Shown here piece after piece: positions 18,041 through 26,998 of a stretch of 64,000 nt of DNA; within the stretch, counting starts at the first letter, position 1; each line of letters starts with the position of its first letter. Both the position numbers and the translations under genes were made by a program. The stretch spans positions 1-64,000 of the forward strand of contig JAAYVF010000025.1 of assembly GCA_012517325.1 (NCBI GenBank), given 5' to 3'. The notes beneath the pieces are model-generated. The model did not search any database and was not told where the DNA came from. It saw nothing but the letters and a program-made list of their open reading frames with translations. This DNA comes from Myxococcales bacterium (GTDB lineage Bacteria; Lernaellota; Lernaellaia; Lernaellales; Lernaellaceae).

Positions 18041-20300
18041 ATGATCCGTATTCATTCATTCATTCATTCGGCTGATTCTTCTTCTCCTGTTTGTTGCCGC
18101 GATGGCCTTCTTTGATCCGAAGGTTGCTTCCGCCCGTATGGTGCCGATCCCCAAAGAAAACGAAACGCTGATTTGGGATTCGGGCGAATGGTACGACGAG
18201 GAAACCAACGAAGCCGTTCAATTCACCGGCCCGCAAATCCTGCCGACGCGCCATCTTTCAACCGATGAATTGATCGATCTTTGTTACGAGGGCGATCCGG
18301 AAGCGGAGCGACTGGACGATTGCCTCGCGACCTTCGCGGCGGTCGAGCCGGACCCCTGGGCCGAGCGAAAAATCACCACGGACGATTACGCCATTTTAGA
18401 AGAATTGGGCGATGAGCCCGCGCTGGTGTTTCTGGAGTTGGCCCCGCTCGAAACCATGAGCGCGATCGATCGATTTCTGGAGACCCTTTACGTCGAACAA
18501 GAGCTTTTCGATTCCGGCGTGTTGAAAAAGGACGAGGTGTTGACCGAACTCATTGAGGACACGTTCGCCGTGCGAAGCGCTCGCTTCAACGAGATTCGAG
18601 ACATCCTTGCCGAAATTCCCGGCGTGGTCGTCCGCGATCATTTGGTCGGTCTGGATTATGTGTTTGTTTCAATGCCAATGGACGCACTCGCTGAGGTGGA
18701 GCACTTACCGTGGGTGGACCGAATTCATGTGACCGATCCTTGGGAGGAAATCGAGGATTATTCCGCGGAACCGCCGGCGATTCTGGATCACATGCAGCTT
18801 GGCGATTACTACGTGCATGACGACGGCAGCGGGGGCTATGACGGCGAATACGACATGCCCGATCTGTATTGGAGCAATATCGTTGCCGCGGTATTGGATG
18901 GCAATGGTTTCAATGCGGATCATGTAGCCTTCAATGATCTCAGCACCGGTACGAGCAGGGTAAAACAATCCTTTGTTTGTGACGATGTGGGATGTGCCGA
19001 ACTTTGGCCTCCGACAGCCATGACTGCCGATTTGAGTGCAACAAAACCATGGCATGGTACGGAAGTGGCGGGTATTTTAGCGGGCGATATCCGCGATGGC
19101 CAGGATTCCTATTGGACGACAACCGGCGAATGAATTTATCATTCCGGTCAGGCTCCTGAAGCCGAACTGGTGTTGATAAAATTCGAAAAGGACGCGGCTG
19201 GTATGATCATTTCAATAAATCGTTCCGTCTCCAGTCATGTTCACCTGATCAGCATCAGTGACGGTCGGCACTATGATGACGGTGACAATTATTCCTGCCA
19301 TACAAATGCAGGTTTGGCTGTAGTGGCGAATACGGCTTTTAAAAATGGTATATTAACCGTTGCTTCCGCAGGTAACGACCCTGATCCGGCAAATCAATGC
19401 ACGGTCTCTGCACCAGCACAAGCGCCGGGAGCGCTCGCTGTTGGCGGAATTGGAGATGGGACGGAATTATCAGCAAATGATTGGAATGATGCCGACCTAT
19501 TTAGTTTAACTTCTCATGGGCCCGATAATTACTATGGCCTTCGTTGGCGTACGGTAATTGATTCAGTGGCTCCTGCCTACTTTCGGTATTACCCAAGTTA
19601 TTCAGTTGACTCAGGCGTCAATGGTTACAATACACTTAATCCACCAGGAGGAGGAACGAGTTATGCCCAACCTCTCGTTGCTTCCGCCTTGGTCGATTCC
19701 ATTCACTATATGCTGGAAGTTAAAGATGACTCACTTTTCCTGCTGCCAGGCGTTCAAAAAGCTTACATGCTGGAAATGGGTGATCGGGCGAATGGTCAGG
19801 TCTATGGCTATAATTTTTATTGGGGGGCCGGCCGCACCAGGGTTCGGCGCTTCGATGATGTCGGGATGGACGCTCCTTGGGGGCGCCTGAGTGGCTACGT
19901 GTGTGTGGGGGACAGCGATGAAGTCATCGTCGAAGTGAAAAATGGCCAACTACTTTCCGAAGCCGTCGACCGATTGAAGGCCTCGATCTGGTGGTTTACA
20001 GACAGCTACTCCAACCCAGTGCCCAACGATATCGATCTTTATCTTCAACGAAGCACCAACGGAACGACCTGGACGACGATTCGCAGCGATACCGGTTCCG
20101 ATTTGAAGAAGCGGGTCTATTACACTCCAATGGGCGGGTATTACGCGCGCTTGAAAATCGTCGGTACGCAAGTAAACGGTTCCCACAACGATAATGGCGC
20201 TTGTTCATCGGGCCAGGCCAGAGTCTATTTCATCTGGATTTATGAGGACGACGCGCGCGATGATTACAACGGTCCGGGCGAAGAAATCGGCCAATTATAA
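18041..20300 (+). pseudogene. S8 subtilisin-like protease, phase-variable OFF and interrupted by in-frame TGA
   Basis: A single subtilase of about 750 codons. A strong ribosome site (GGAGG, 18028-18032) and ATG (18041) precede five ATTC units (18050-18069). In the present frame that ATG leads to a stop within 25 codons, while the signal peptide, hydrophobic core and protease lie in another frame. With four or seven ATTC units the ATG would be in frame with a good signal peptide ending near VASA. Catalytic blocks are present: Asp region 'VAAVLDGNG', His 'HGTEVAGILAGD', Asn 'VASAGND' and Ser 'GGGTSYAQPLVAS'. An in-frame TGA (19131-19133) splits the gene between the His and Asn blocks; sequence on either side remains in one frame. 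A C-terminal beta-sandwich-like region (about the last 160 residues) could be a P-domain relative. GC content is lower than in the neighbours. Could be a decaying gene, a switched-off contingency gene, or in part an assembly error. Confidence 0.82.
18050..18069 (+). repeat. ATTC x5 tetranucleotide tract in signal-peptide codons
   Basis: Five uninterrupted ATTC units begin three codons after the ATG at 18041. Loss of one unit (or gain of two) restores the reading frame into the subtilase. Tetranucleotide tracts at this position are the classic form of a slipped-strand phase-variation switch. Confidence 0.85.
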
Positions 20301-20318
20301 GGAAAAAGGAGACTGATC

Positions 20319-21020
20319 ATGCGGACGTACTTTCTGGCGGTACTAACGATTCTTCTTTTCATTTCATTTCTTGCCTGTGCTCAAGATAAAAACGATGATA
20401 ACGCCACGGATGACGACGATTCGTCGCCGCCTTGTGAGCCCACTTGCTGGCAGCACAGCCCGGAACAAGCCACCGGTTCGCAGGATCAAATCGAAGAATG
20501 GGCGGCCGAATGCCAAAACGCCGATTCCGGTTGTGAAGGACGATATTGCGTGGCGACGAGGATGGAATTTCAAAACGCGCCTGATGATTTGAAGTACTCC
20601 GTACAATGTGAGTCTGGGGTATCTGAAGATTTGTACTGTGAATATTACTGGTCGGGAGGGGCTTCTTCCGAAAATAGTTGGCTTGGTCCGGATTATGGCT
20701 ATCTGTCAAACAAGAACCTTTATGTGTGTGATCCTGACCCGGATGATGCCTGGACGGTCACTGGTTGGGCACAAATACCAGGTGGAAGCGGCAAAAAATG
20801 GACAAGTGAAAAAGTAGCGGATTCGTTGGCTCATGATATAACAATAACAGATTGCGAAGATATCGCCGATTTAAAAATCTGCATCCGCTCCTTCATTCCG
20901 CCGGACATTCACTGCACGCCCAAATTCGATACAATTAGTTATACTCAATTCGTCGGTTGCGAATCTCGCCAGGAACCGTTCAACCGGCCGTTGAATTGGC
21001 GTGACGTGATACCGGATTAA
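20319..21020 (+). CDS. Cys-rich lipoprotein, intact copy of a tandem pair
   Basis: Predicted 233 residues with AGGAG 6 bases before the ATG. Hydrophobic N terminus and a lipobox-like 'FLAC' (Cys20), followed by a short Asp/Asn-rich linker. The mature part has about 14 Cys residues, several in short patterns ('CEPTCWQHS', 'CEGRYCVATR', 'CIRSFIPPDIHC'), so a disulphide-bonded periplasmic or surface fold is likely. No known family is recognised. It begins 18 bp after the subtilase and is followed by a degenerate tandem duplicate (21050-21764). Proximity suggests a link to the protease, for example as an inhibitor, substrate or chaperone; this is inference. Confidence 0.75.
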   Translation: MRTYFLAVLTILLFISFLACAQDKNDDNATDDDDSSPPCEPTCWQHSPEQATGSQDQIEEWAAECQNADSGCEGRYCVATRMEFQNAPDDLKYSVQCESGVSEDLYCEYYWSGGASSENSWLGPDYGYLSNKNLYVCDPDPDDAWTVTGWAQIPGGSGKKWTSEKVADSLAHDITITDCEDIADLKICIRSFIPPDIHCTPKFDTISYTQFVGCESRQEPFNRPLNWRDVIPD

Positions 21021-21049
21021 ACATCATAACTCTATTGGGGAAGGATGAA

Positions 21050-21764
21050 ATGCGGACGTACTTCCTGGCGGTACTAACGATTCTTCTTTTCATTTCTTGC
21101 CTGCGCTCAAGATAAAAATGATGATAACGCCACGGACGACGACGACTCATCGCCGCCTTGCGAGCCTACTTGCTGGCAGAACAGCCCGGAACAGGCCACC
21201 GGTTCGCAGGATCAAATCGAAGAATGGGTTAATGAATGTAAAAATGCCGATTCCGGTTGTGAAGGACGGTATTGCGTGGCAACGCGGTTGGAATTCCATG
21301 ATGCCCCAGAGGATTTGATATATTCAATTCAATGTGAATCGGGATTTATCTCCGAGGAAGTGAATAACCAGTTTTGTAGTCATTATTCGACTGGAGGGTC
21401 AACCTGGGACAATCTCTGGTTAGGACCGGACTATGGGATGCTTGCTCCCTACAAAAATGGTTTTGTCTGCAACACGGTTGCCTATAGTGCTTGAACGGTA
21501 ACTGGCTGGGCGCTGCAAGGGATTGGAAATACGACGGTTCAATGGACAAAAAAAATGATCAACGATGCCTTGATTCATGAAATCACCGACACGCCTTGCG
21601 AGGAAATCACCGATCTGCGGACCTGCATCCGCTCCTTTATTCCGCCGGACATTCATTGCACGCCGGTATTCAGCAAAATCGATTACGCGACCTTCATCGG
21701 CTGCGAAGCGAAGCAGGAACCCTTCGACCGGCCGTTAGGCTGGCGGGAAATGTACCAGGATTGA
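21050..21764 (+). pseudogene. Degenerate duplicate of the Cys-rich lipoprotein
   Basis: Nucleotide sequence follows the intact copy at 20319-21020 closely at both ends and less so in the middle. Two lesions are visible. First, the signal-peptide region has lost one of two ATTTC units (5 bp), so the ATG at 21050 runs into a stop after 21 codons. Second, a TGG (Trp) codon of the intact copy ('DAWTVTGW') is TGA here (21492-21494, 'SA-stop-TVTGW'). Correcting both gives a full-length Cys-rich lipoprotein ending 'RPLGWREMYQD'. A good GGAAGG ribosome site remains. It ends 6 bp from the convergent radical SAM gene. Confidence 0.85.
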
Positions 21765-21770
21765 TTCGGC

Positions 21771-23207
21771 TCAGGGAACGGTTTTTTCCCGGCCGCGTCC
21801 CGCCCACCACTCGCGCAGCAGAACGCGGAAACCGCGCCAGGCTATCCCAGCCTCGTGGCGCGGCCGGCGCAGCAACCGGCGCAGCCGTTGGGCGATATAG
21901 CCGCCGCGGAAGTAAAACGAGAAAACCGCGTCGCGCAGCACCTGCCGGGCCTCGGCCTCGGTGTAGGGCGCGGCGAACAATAGCGGCTCGCTCGTCACGA
22001 AGTAGTCTTCCCACCGCGTGTGGCGTAGCCGCCCCGCCGCGTCCAGTTCTGTGTACAACGTGCTGCCGGGCAGCGGCTTGAAGAGGTTGAAGGTCACCAG
22101 ATCCGGCGAAATCCGTTTGGCATAGGTGATCGTCCGCTTCATGTCGGCGACCGTTTCCCACGGGAACCCGATGATGAAATTGACTTTGCATTCGAGGCCG
22201 ATTCGTCTGGTCAGCCGTACGATCGCCGCGGCCCGCTCCAGGTCGAGCGGCTTGTTGATTCGCGCCAGGGTTTCGGGAACGCCCGATTCGATGCCGTAGG
22301 TGACGTGGTGGCAGCCGGCCCGTTGCATCAGGCGCAGCGTCGCCTCGTCGATCCGGTCTACCCGCGAGTAGCAAAGCCAGGTGATTTTCAGGTCCTGGGC
22401 GAGAAGAGCCGCGCAAAGCTCGTTGATCCGGGCGAGGTTGGTGGTCGGTGCCTCGTCCTCGAGCCGGAAATCGCGGATGCCCAGTTCGTCGCGGCAGTGC
22501 CGGACCTCGGCCAGGAAAGGCTCGATCCGGCGGTAGCGCAAGCGTTGTTGAAACACCGATTTGGAGCAGTAGGCGCAGCGGTAGGGGCAGCCGCGCGAGT
22601 ACAGGATGCCCGACGAGGGCAGGCGGTAGTAATTGCCCGGATCGGGCACGTAACGCCGGTACGGAATCAGCCGCCGATCCGGAAACGGCAGGGTGTCGAG
22701 GTCGTCCAGCAACGGCCGCGGGGCGTTGAGGCGCACGGTTTCGCCGTCCCGGTAGGCCAGCCCGCGCACCTCGCCGAGCGCTCGGCCGTCGCGCCGCGCT
22801 TCCACCAGTTCGGCCAGCGTCACCTCGCCCTCGCCGATTGCCAGGTAATCGAAGGCCGCGAATTCGCGCAGGGTCCGTTCCGGCAGCGCCGAGGCGTGAA
22901 AGCCGCCTAACACCACCGGCGTGCTCGGCGCCAACCGCTTGGCGCGCGCCGCGATATCCGCCGCCAGCGCCACGTTGGGTGTGTAGGCCGAAATGCCGAT
23001 CAGCTCCGGTTTGGTTTCGGCCAGCGTTTTTTCCAGCATCGGCGAGATGCGGCCGTGCCAGTCGAGGTCGAGGAGGCGCGCGGTCAACCCGCGGGTTTTC
23101 AGAAACGACGCCAGATAGCACAGCGACAGCGGGATTTCCTTGCCCGGCAGGTTGAAAAACGTGCCCTTCACGTTGGGCGTCTGTATCAACAGGACATCCA
23201 GCGGCAT
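21771..23207 (-). CDS. B12-binding-type radical SAM protein (5)
   Basis: Predicted 478 residues from the ATG at 23207 ('MPLDVLLIQTPN'); the frame is open far upstream but that is antisense to the next gene. Cobalamin-domain features: 'LIGISAYTPNVALAADIA', 'VVLGGFHASALPERTL', 'AIGEGEVTLAELV'. The [4Fe-4S] motif is C207, C211 and C214 ('RGCPYRCAYC'). Then 'FRLEDEAPTTNLARINEL', 'VTYGIESGVPETLARINKPLDLERA' and 'VNFIIGFPWETVADM'. The C terminus contains 'FSFYFRGGYIAQRLRRLL', a variant of the shared FYL/PRR tail. It is divergent from the radical SAM gene at 23346 (138 bp between them). Substrate unknown. Confidence 0.88.
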   Translation of the reverse strand: MPLDVLLIQTPNVKGTFFNLPGKEIPLSLCYLASFLKTRGLTARLLDLDWHGRISPMLEKTLAETKPELIGISAYTPNVALAADIAARAKRLAPSTPVVLGGFHASALPERTLREFAAFDYLAIGEGEVTLAELVEARRDGRALGEVRGLAYRDGETVRLNAPRPLLDDLDTLPFPDRRLIPYRRYVPDPGNYYRLPSSGILYSRGCPYRCAYCSKSVFQQRLRYRRIEPFLAEVRHCRDELGIRDFRLEDEAPTTNLARINELCAALLAQDLKITWLCYSRVDRIDEATLRLMQRAGCHHVTYGIESGVPETLARINKPLDLERAAAIVRLTRRIGLECKVNFIIGFPWETVADMKRTITYAKRISPDLVTFNLFKPLPGSTLYTELDAAGRLRHTRWEDYFVTSEPLLFAAPYTEAEARQVLRDAVFSFYFRGGYIAQRLRRLLRRPRHEAGIAWRGFRVLLREWWAGRGREKTVP

Positions 23208-23345
23208 CGCGCCTGCCTCTTCCCTTCCTCCGGCGATCCAGGTTAAATTCGCGACTGCAAGGGCGCCGCGCCCATTATAAAAGCTCCTTTGTCTTTTACT
23301 ACTCCCGGCCCGCGCAGGACCGGCTAGCGAATCGAGCGCCACCGG

Positions 23346-24737
23346 ATGTCGAACGGCTTCAGACGAGACCGGCCGCCGCGCACGGCGTTGTGTTACCCGC
23401 CCACTCTGGCGGTGACGGTGATGCCGCCGCTCGGCCTGGGTTACCTGGCGGCTTGCGCCGAGGCGGCGGGCTTTCCGGTCGACCTGTACGATCTGGCCGG
23501 CGGCCGCTGGCGTCGCGCCGCGTTTCCGCAAATGATCGCGGCGCAGGATTACGACATCGTCGGGTTGAGCGTGATGACGCCCAATTACCAGACGGGGCGC
23601 GAACTGGCCCGGGCGATCCGCCGGGCGCACCCGCGGGTCAAGCTGGTGCTCGGCGGCCCGCACCCGTCGGTGTTTCCCGAGCGGTCCCTGCGCGAATTCG
23701 ACGCCGATTTCGTCGTCGAGAAGGAAGCCGAGCGCACGTTTCCGGCCCTGTTGCAGTCGTTGGCGACCGGCGCGGACCCGGTCGGCCGAGTGCCCGGCGT
23801 CTGGGCCTGGCGCGACGGCAAGTTGGCGGGGCTGCCCGCGCCGCCGCCGCCGGAGTTGGACGAACTGCCCTGGCCGGCGTGGCACAAGCTGGCGCCGCAC
23901 CGCTATCCGCCGATTCCGCACCAGCTCTTCGTGCGCGCCCTGCCCGTCGCCCCGATTTTGACCAGCCGGGGTTGTCCGATGGGCTGCTCGTTCTGCGCGA
24001 CCAGCTACCTGTTCGGTAAAAAGATCCGCACCCGCGCCGTGGCCGACGTCGTCGAGGAAATGCGTTTTTTGCGCGATCGCTTCGGCATTCGCGAACTGCA
24101 TTTCGAGGACGACAACCTGTGCCTGGACCGCCGGCACGCCGTCGCGCTGTTCGAGGCGCTCGCCCGCGCCCGCCTCGGCGTCTGGCTCAAATGTCCCAAC
24201 GGCCTGCAGACCTCGGCCCTCGACCGCGAGCTGCTGCGCCTGCTGAAAGCGGCCGGCTGCTATCAGATTTCGCTGGGCATCGAAACCACCGCCGAAAGCG
24301 CCCTCGAACACGAACAGAAATTGCTGCCGGTCGCGGAGGTGTCGCGGGTCGTCGCGGAAGCCAAGAGCGTCGGCCTGGAAGTGCAGGGCCTGTTCGTCGT
24401 CGGCCTGCCCTACGATTCATCCGCCGGCGTGCACCGGACGGTGCGCGACGCGATCGCCATGGGGTTGGATCTGGCGCACTTCGGCGTCTTCATTCCGCTG
24501 CCCGGTTCGGAACGCGGCGACCTGCTGGCGGGCTGCGACGTCGGCACCGTCAACTTTTTCACCCCGCACGTCGCCTATCCGCACCTGTCGCCGCGCCGGC
24601 TCCGCGCCTTGCAGCGCTGGGCGATCCTGCGCTTCTACCTGCGGCCGCGCCCGGTCTGGAAATTGCTGACGCTGTTCAAATGGCGACAGCTCAAGGGCGT
24701 CGTCAACCTGTTCCGCCGCTATCTGCTGGGCTTTTAG
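23346..24737 (+). CDS. B12-binding-type radical SAM protein (6)
   Basis: Predicted 463 residues. Cobalamin-domain features: 'VMPPLGLGYLAACAEAAGFPVDLYDL', 'DIVGLSVMTPNYQTGREL', 'LVLGGPHPSVFPERSL', 'VEKEAERTFPALL'. The [4Fe-4S] motif is C210, C214 and C217 ('RGCPMGCSFC'). Then 'HFEDDNLCLDRRHAV', 'YQISLGIETTAESAL' and 'VQGLFVVGLPYDSS'. The C terminus has 'LRFYLRPRPVWKLLTLF' and a hydrophobic end, the same feature as the operon enzymes. The GT-C-like gene at 24801 follows on the same strand after 63 bp, so the two may be co-transcribed. This pairing weakly suggests a membrane-lipid or lipid-linked-sugar substrate. Confidence 0.88.
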   Translation: MSNGFRRDRPPRTALCYPPTLAVTVMPPLGLGYLAACAEAAGFPVDLYDLAGGRWRRAAFPQMIAAQDYDIVGLSVMTPNYQTGRELARAIRRAHPRVKLVLGGPHPSVFPERSLREFDADFVVEKEAERTFPALLQSLATGADPVGRVPGVWAWRDGKLAGLPAPPPPELDELPWPAWHKLAPHRYPPIPHQLFVRALPVAPILTSRGCPMGCSFCATSYLFGKKIRTRAVADVVEEMRFLRDRFGIRELHFEDDNLCLDRRHAVALFEALARARLGVWLKCPNGLQTSALDRELLRLLKAAGCYQISLGIETTAESALEHEQKLLPVAEVSRVVAEAKSVGLEVQGLFVVGLPYDSSAGVHRTVRDAIAMGLDLAHFGVFIPLPGSERGDLLAGCDVGTVNFFTPHVAYPHLSPRRLRALQRWAILRFYLRPRPVWKLLTLFKWRQLKGVVNLFRRYLLGF

Positions 24738-24800
24738 GCGCGCCGCCGGCCCGCTATGATGAGCCCATCCCGGCAGCTTCAGACAGGCGGTAAATCCTCC

Positions 24801-26222
24801 ATGCCGTTTCGCTTGTGCCGCTCGAAAACCGAGGCCGCGCTGTTTTTCGCGGTGTGGCTGGCCTGTCTTTTTTTCACCGATCTGACTTACAACACGAATT
24901 TCGATTCGCGCTATTACCTGGCCAAGGCGCTGGTCGAGCGCCGCTCATTCTGCCTCACCCCCGACCACGACCGCGTCGGCCCCGATCAGGCGCTGTACGA
25001 CGGCCGCTACTATTCGGACAAACCGCCCGGTTCCGCCGTGCTGATGCTGCCGGCGTTTCTGCTGGCGCGCCTGCCGCTGAGCCTGCCGGGGTTGCCCGCG
25101 CGCGGCACCGAAAAATACGATCGCCTGCACGCCTGGTTCACTCGCGCGCTGTCGAGCTGCCTGCTGGCCGCGCTGGCCGTGGTGTTGTTCGCCCGACTGG
25201 CCGCACGCTACCTGGACGAGCCAGCCGCCCTTTTCGCCGCGTTGGCCGGCTACCTGACGACGACCGCCGTGGCGCAAGATACGCACGCCACGGGCGAGGT
25301 GTTTACGACCGCCCTCGTGCTCGCCTCCTTTCACCAATTGTTGCCCGAGACGGACCGACCCGGCCGGCCGCTGCTCGCCGGTCTGGCCGCCGCCGCCGCC
25401 GCGCTGGTCACCTATCAGGCGGCGCTGATCGCCGTGGGCGGGTTGCTCTACCTGGCGCTCGGCCGCGACCGCCGGGGCGCGCTCCGCTACCTGGCGCCGC
25501 TGGGCGCCGCGGCCTTTTTAATCCTGCTGTACAACCGCCTGCTCTTCGGCGGATGGTGGAATTTCCCGGTGCTGTTTTTCACCGATACGCTCGGCGATTC
25601 GGCCTTCACGACGAATTTCGAGTGGCCGTCGGCCGGCAAGCTGTATCAGATGCTGTTTTCGCCGTATCGCGGCATTTTCTTTTACAGCCCGTTTCTGCTG
25701 CTGACCCTGGCCGGCGCGCGCGATTTCTGCCGGCGCGACCGCGCGGCGGCGGCCGGTCTGGGCGGGGCGTTTTTCGCGGTGTTCGCGTTTTACCTGTTCA
25801 ACCAGGGCTGGTACGCAGGGTGGGATTACGGCTGGCGCTACATTCTGATCGTGCAGCCGTTGTTCGCGCTGCCCGCCTGGACCTGGTTCGCCGGGCGCCG
25901 GCGCCACGGGCCGGAGATCATCCTGCTGGCCTGGGGCGGCGCGCTGGCGGCGATCGGCCTGCTGCCGTCGCTTTTCGATATCCCGTCGATCACCGATTTC
26001 CAGAATCCGATTTTTTTGCTGTGGTTGCCGAACCTGTTGCGGTTCGGCCCAGTGAGCGCGCTGACCGATTTCTGGTGGTGGGCGACCGGCGCGCCGCTCT
26101 CGCCCGCTTTGGCGTGGTCAAGCAGCCTGCTCGTGCTGGGCGGCCTCTGGGCGTTTTGCCTGTGCTTGGGATTTTCAGCCCGGCGCGAGCGGCAGGCCGA
26201 GCCGGAGAGCAAGCCGGATTGA
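24801..26222 (+). CDS. GT-C-like integral membrane protein (PMT-related)
   Basis: Predicted 473 residues from the ATG at 24801; an in-frame ATG at 24756 would add 15 residues but has no ribosome site, while AGGCGG lies about 10 bases before 24801. About ten hydrophobic segments. After the first comes 'NTNFDSRYYLAKALVERRSF', then 'DGRYYSDKPPGSAVLMLPAFLL', matching the acidic first-loop motif and the 'KPPG' motif of dolichyl/polyprenyl-phosphate-sugar-using GT-C proteins. Probably a periplasm-facing glycosyltransferase. Follows a radical SAM gene on the same strand; ends 7 bp from a convergent lipoprotein gene. Confidence 0.68.
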   Translation: MPFRLCRSKTEAALFFAVWLACLFFTDLTYNTNFDSRYYLAKALVERRSFCLTPDHDRVGPDQALYDGRYYSDKPPGSAVLMLPAFLLARLPLSLPGLPARGTEKYDRLHAWFTRALSSCLLAALAVVLFARLAARYLDEPAALFAALAGYLTTTAVAQDTHATGEVFTTALVLASFHQLLPETDRPGRPLLAGLAAAAAALVTYQAALIAVGGLLYLALGRDRRGALRYLAPLGAAAFLILLYNRLLFGGWWNFPVLFFTDTLGDSAFTTNFEWPSAGKLYQMLFSPYRGIFFYSPFLLLTLAGARDFCRRDRAAAAGLGGAFFAVFAFYLFNQGWYAGWDYGWRYILIVQPLFALPAWTWFAGRRRHGPEIILLAWGGALAAIGLLPSLFDIPSITDFQNPIFLLWLPNLLRFGPVSALTDFWWWATGAPLSPALAWSSSLLVLGGLWAFCLCLGFSARRERQAEPESKPD

Positions 26223-26229
26223 GCCGCGG

Positions 26230-26805
26230 TCACTTTTCCCGAACTTGCAACAGCGAGCCTTTTTCGAGTTCGACGGTTAGGCCGTCCACCGACGGCTGGT
26301 ACTGGATTTTGCGAACCGTCAGGGGTTCGGTGCCGAAGGCGACCTCGATGATCAGGGACGAACCCGTATGGCAAGTGCGAACCCAGATGGCCTTGTTGAG
26401 CCGGTCGTTCACCGGTTCGCGGCGCCCCAGGTTGCCCGGCAGGAGGATGCCCGACAGGTTCAGCGAATCGATGGTGGCGAATTTGTAATCGAGCGAGCGC
26501 AGTTGCCAGGGGTTGCCCTCGCCCAGCGACTGCCATTGTTTTTTGGTCTGGTTGTAGACGGCGATCACTTCGGCCAGGCCGCGGCTATGGCTAGTTTTGC
26601 TGTAAATCGCCGGCACCAGGGCCAGCAGGGTATCGCCCGTTTGGAAGCCGGGCACCGAGCCGCCGAGTTGAATGATGACGGGCAGGCGATCGATTTCGCG
26701 TTCGCTCAGCACCTCGAATTGTTTGGCGCAGCCGAACAACAGGCCGGTCAGAACCGCCAGGCAAAGAGCGCACCACACGCTCGGAACTTTTCGCCGTATT
26801 TTCAT
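26230..26805 (-). CDS. Lipoprotein of unknown function
   Basis: Predicted 191 residues from the ATG at 26805; two further in-frame ATGs up to 12 codons earlier and one at 26859 are possible, and none has a clear ribosome site. Basic start (MKIRRK), hydrophobic core and lipobox LLFGC, so a lipid-anchored envelope protein. The mature part begins 'KQFEVLSEREIDRLPVIIQLGGS' and contains no motif I recognise; predicted mostly beta strand. It is convergent with the GT-C-like gene and divergent from hsp20. Confidence 0.72.
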   Translation of the reverse strand: MKIRRKVPSVWCALCLAVLTGLLFGCAKQFEVLSEREIDRLPVIIQLGGSVPGFQTGDTLLALVPAIYSKTSHSRGLAEVIAVYNQTKKQWQSLGEGNPWQLRSLDYKFATIDSLNLSGILLPGNLGRREPVNDRLNKAIWVRTCHTGSSLIIEVAFGTEPLTVRKIQYQPSVDGLTVELEKGSLLQVREK

Positions 26806-26901
26806 GGTAACGGACATCCCCCGCATTCTCGTTAAAAACCTAACTGATTCTCGCGACATGTCAAGAAAATTGATCGCGGACCGGACCCGCGGCGCGGTCG
26901 A

Positions 26902-26929
26902 TTGACAGGCGCGGGGCGGTGCTTACTTT
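26902..26929 (+). promoter_or_regulatory. Candidate promoter of hsp20
   Basis: TTGACA at 26902-26907 and TACTTT at 26924-26929, 16 bp apart, about 70 bp before the Hsp20 start codon. No CIRCE-type inverted repeat is visible in this interval. Confidence 0.45.
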
Positions 26930-26998
26930 TCAGACAGCACGAGCGGACGGGTTGTTTTCCATGGACGGTCGAACGAACGGAAAAGGAGGAATCGGGCC

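Noticed and set aside
19131-21494. TGA read as tryptophan (alternative genetic code)
   Set aside because: Ordinary genes here end in TGA (for example rsmG, the GT-C-like genes and mnmE), so a genome-wide reassignment is ruled out; the two internal TGAs are local changes.
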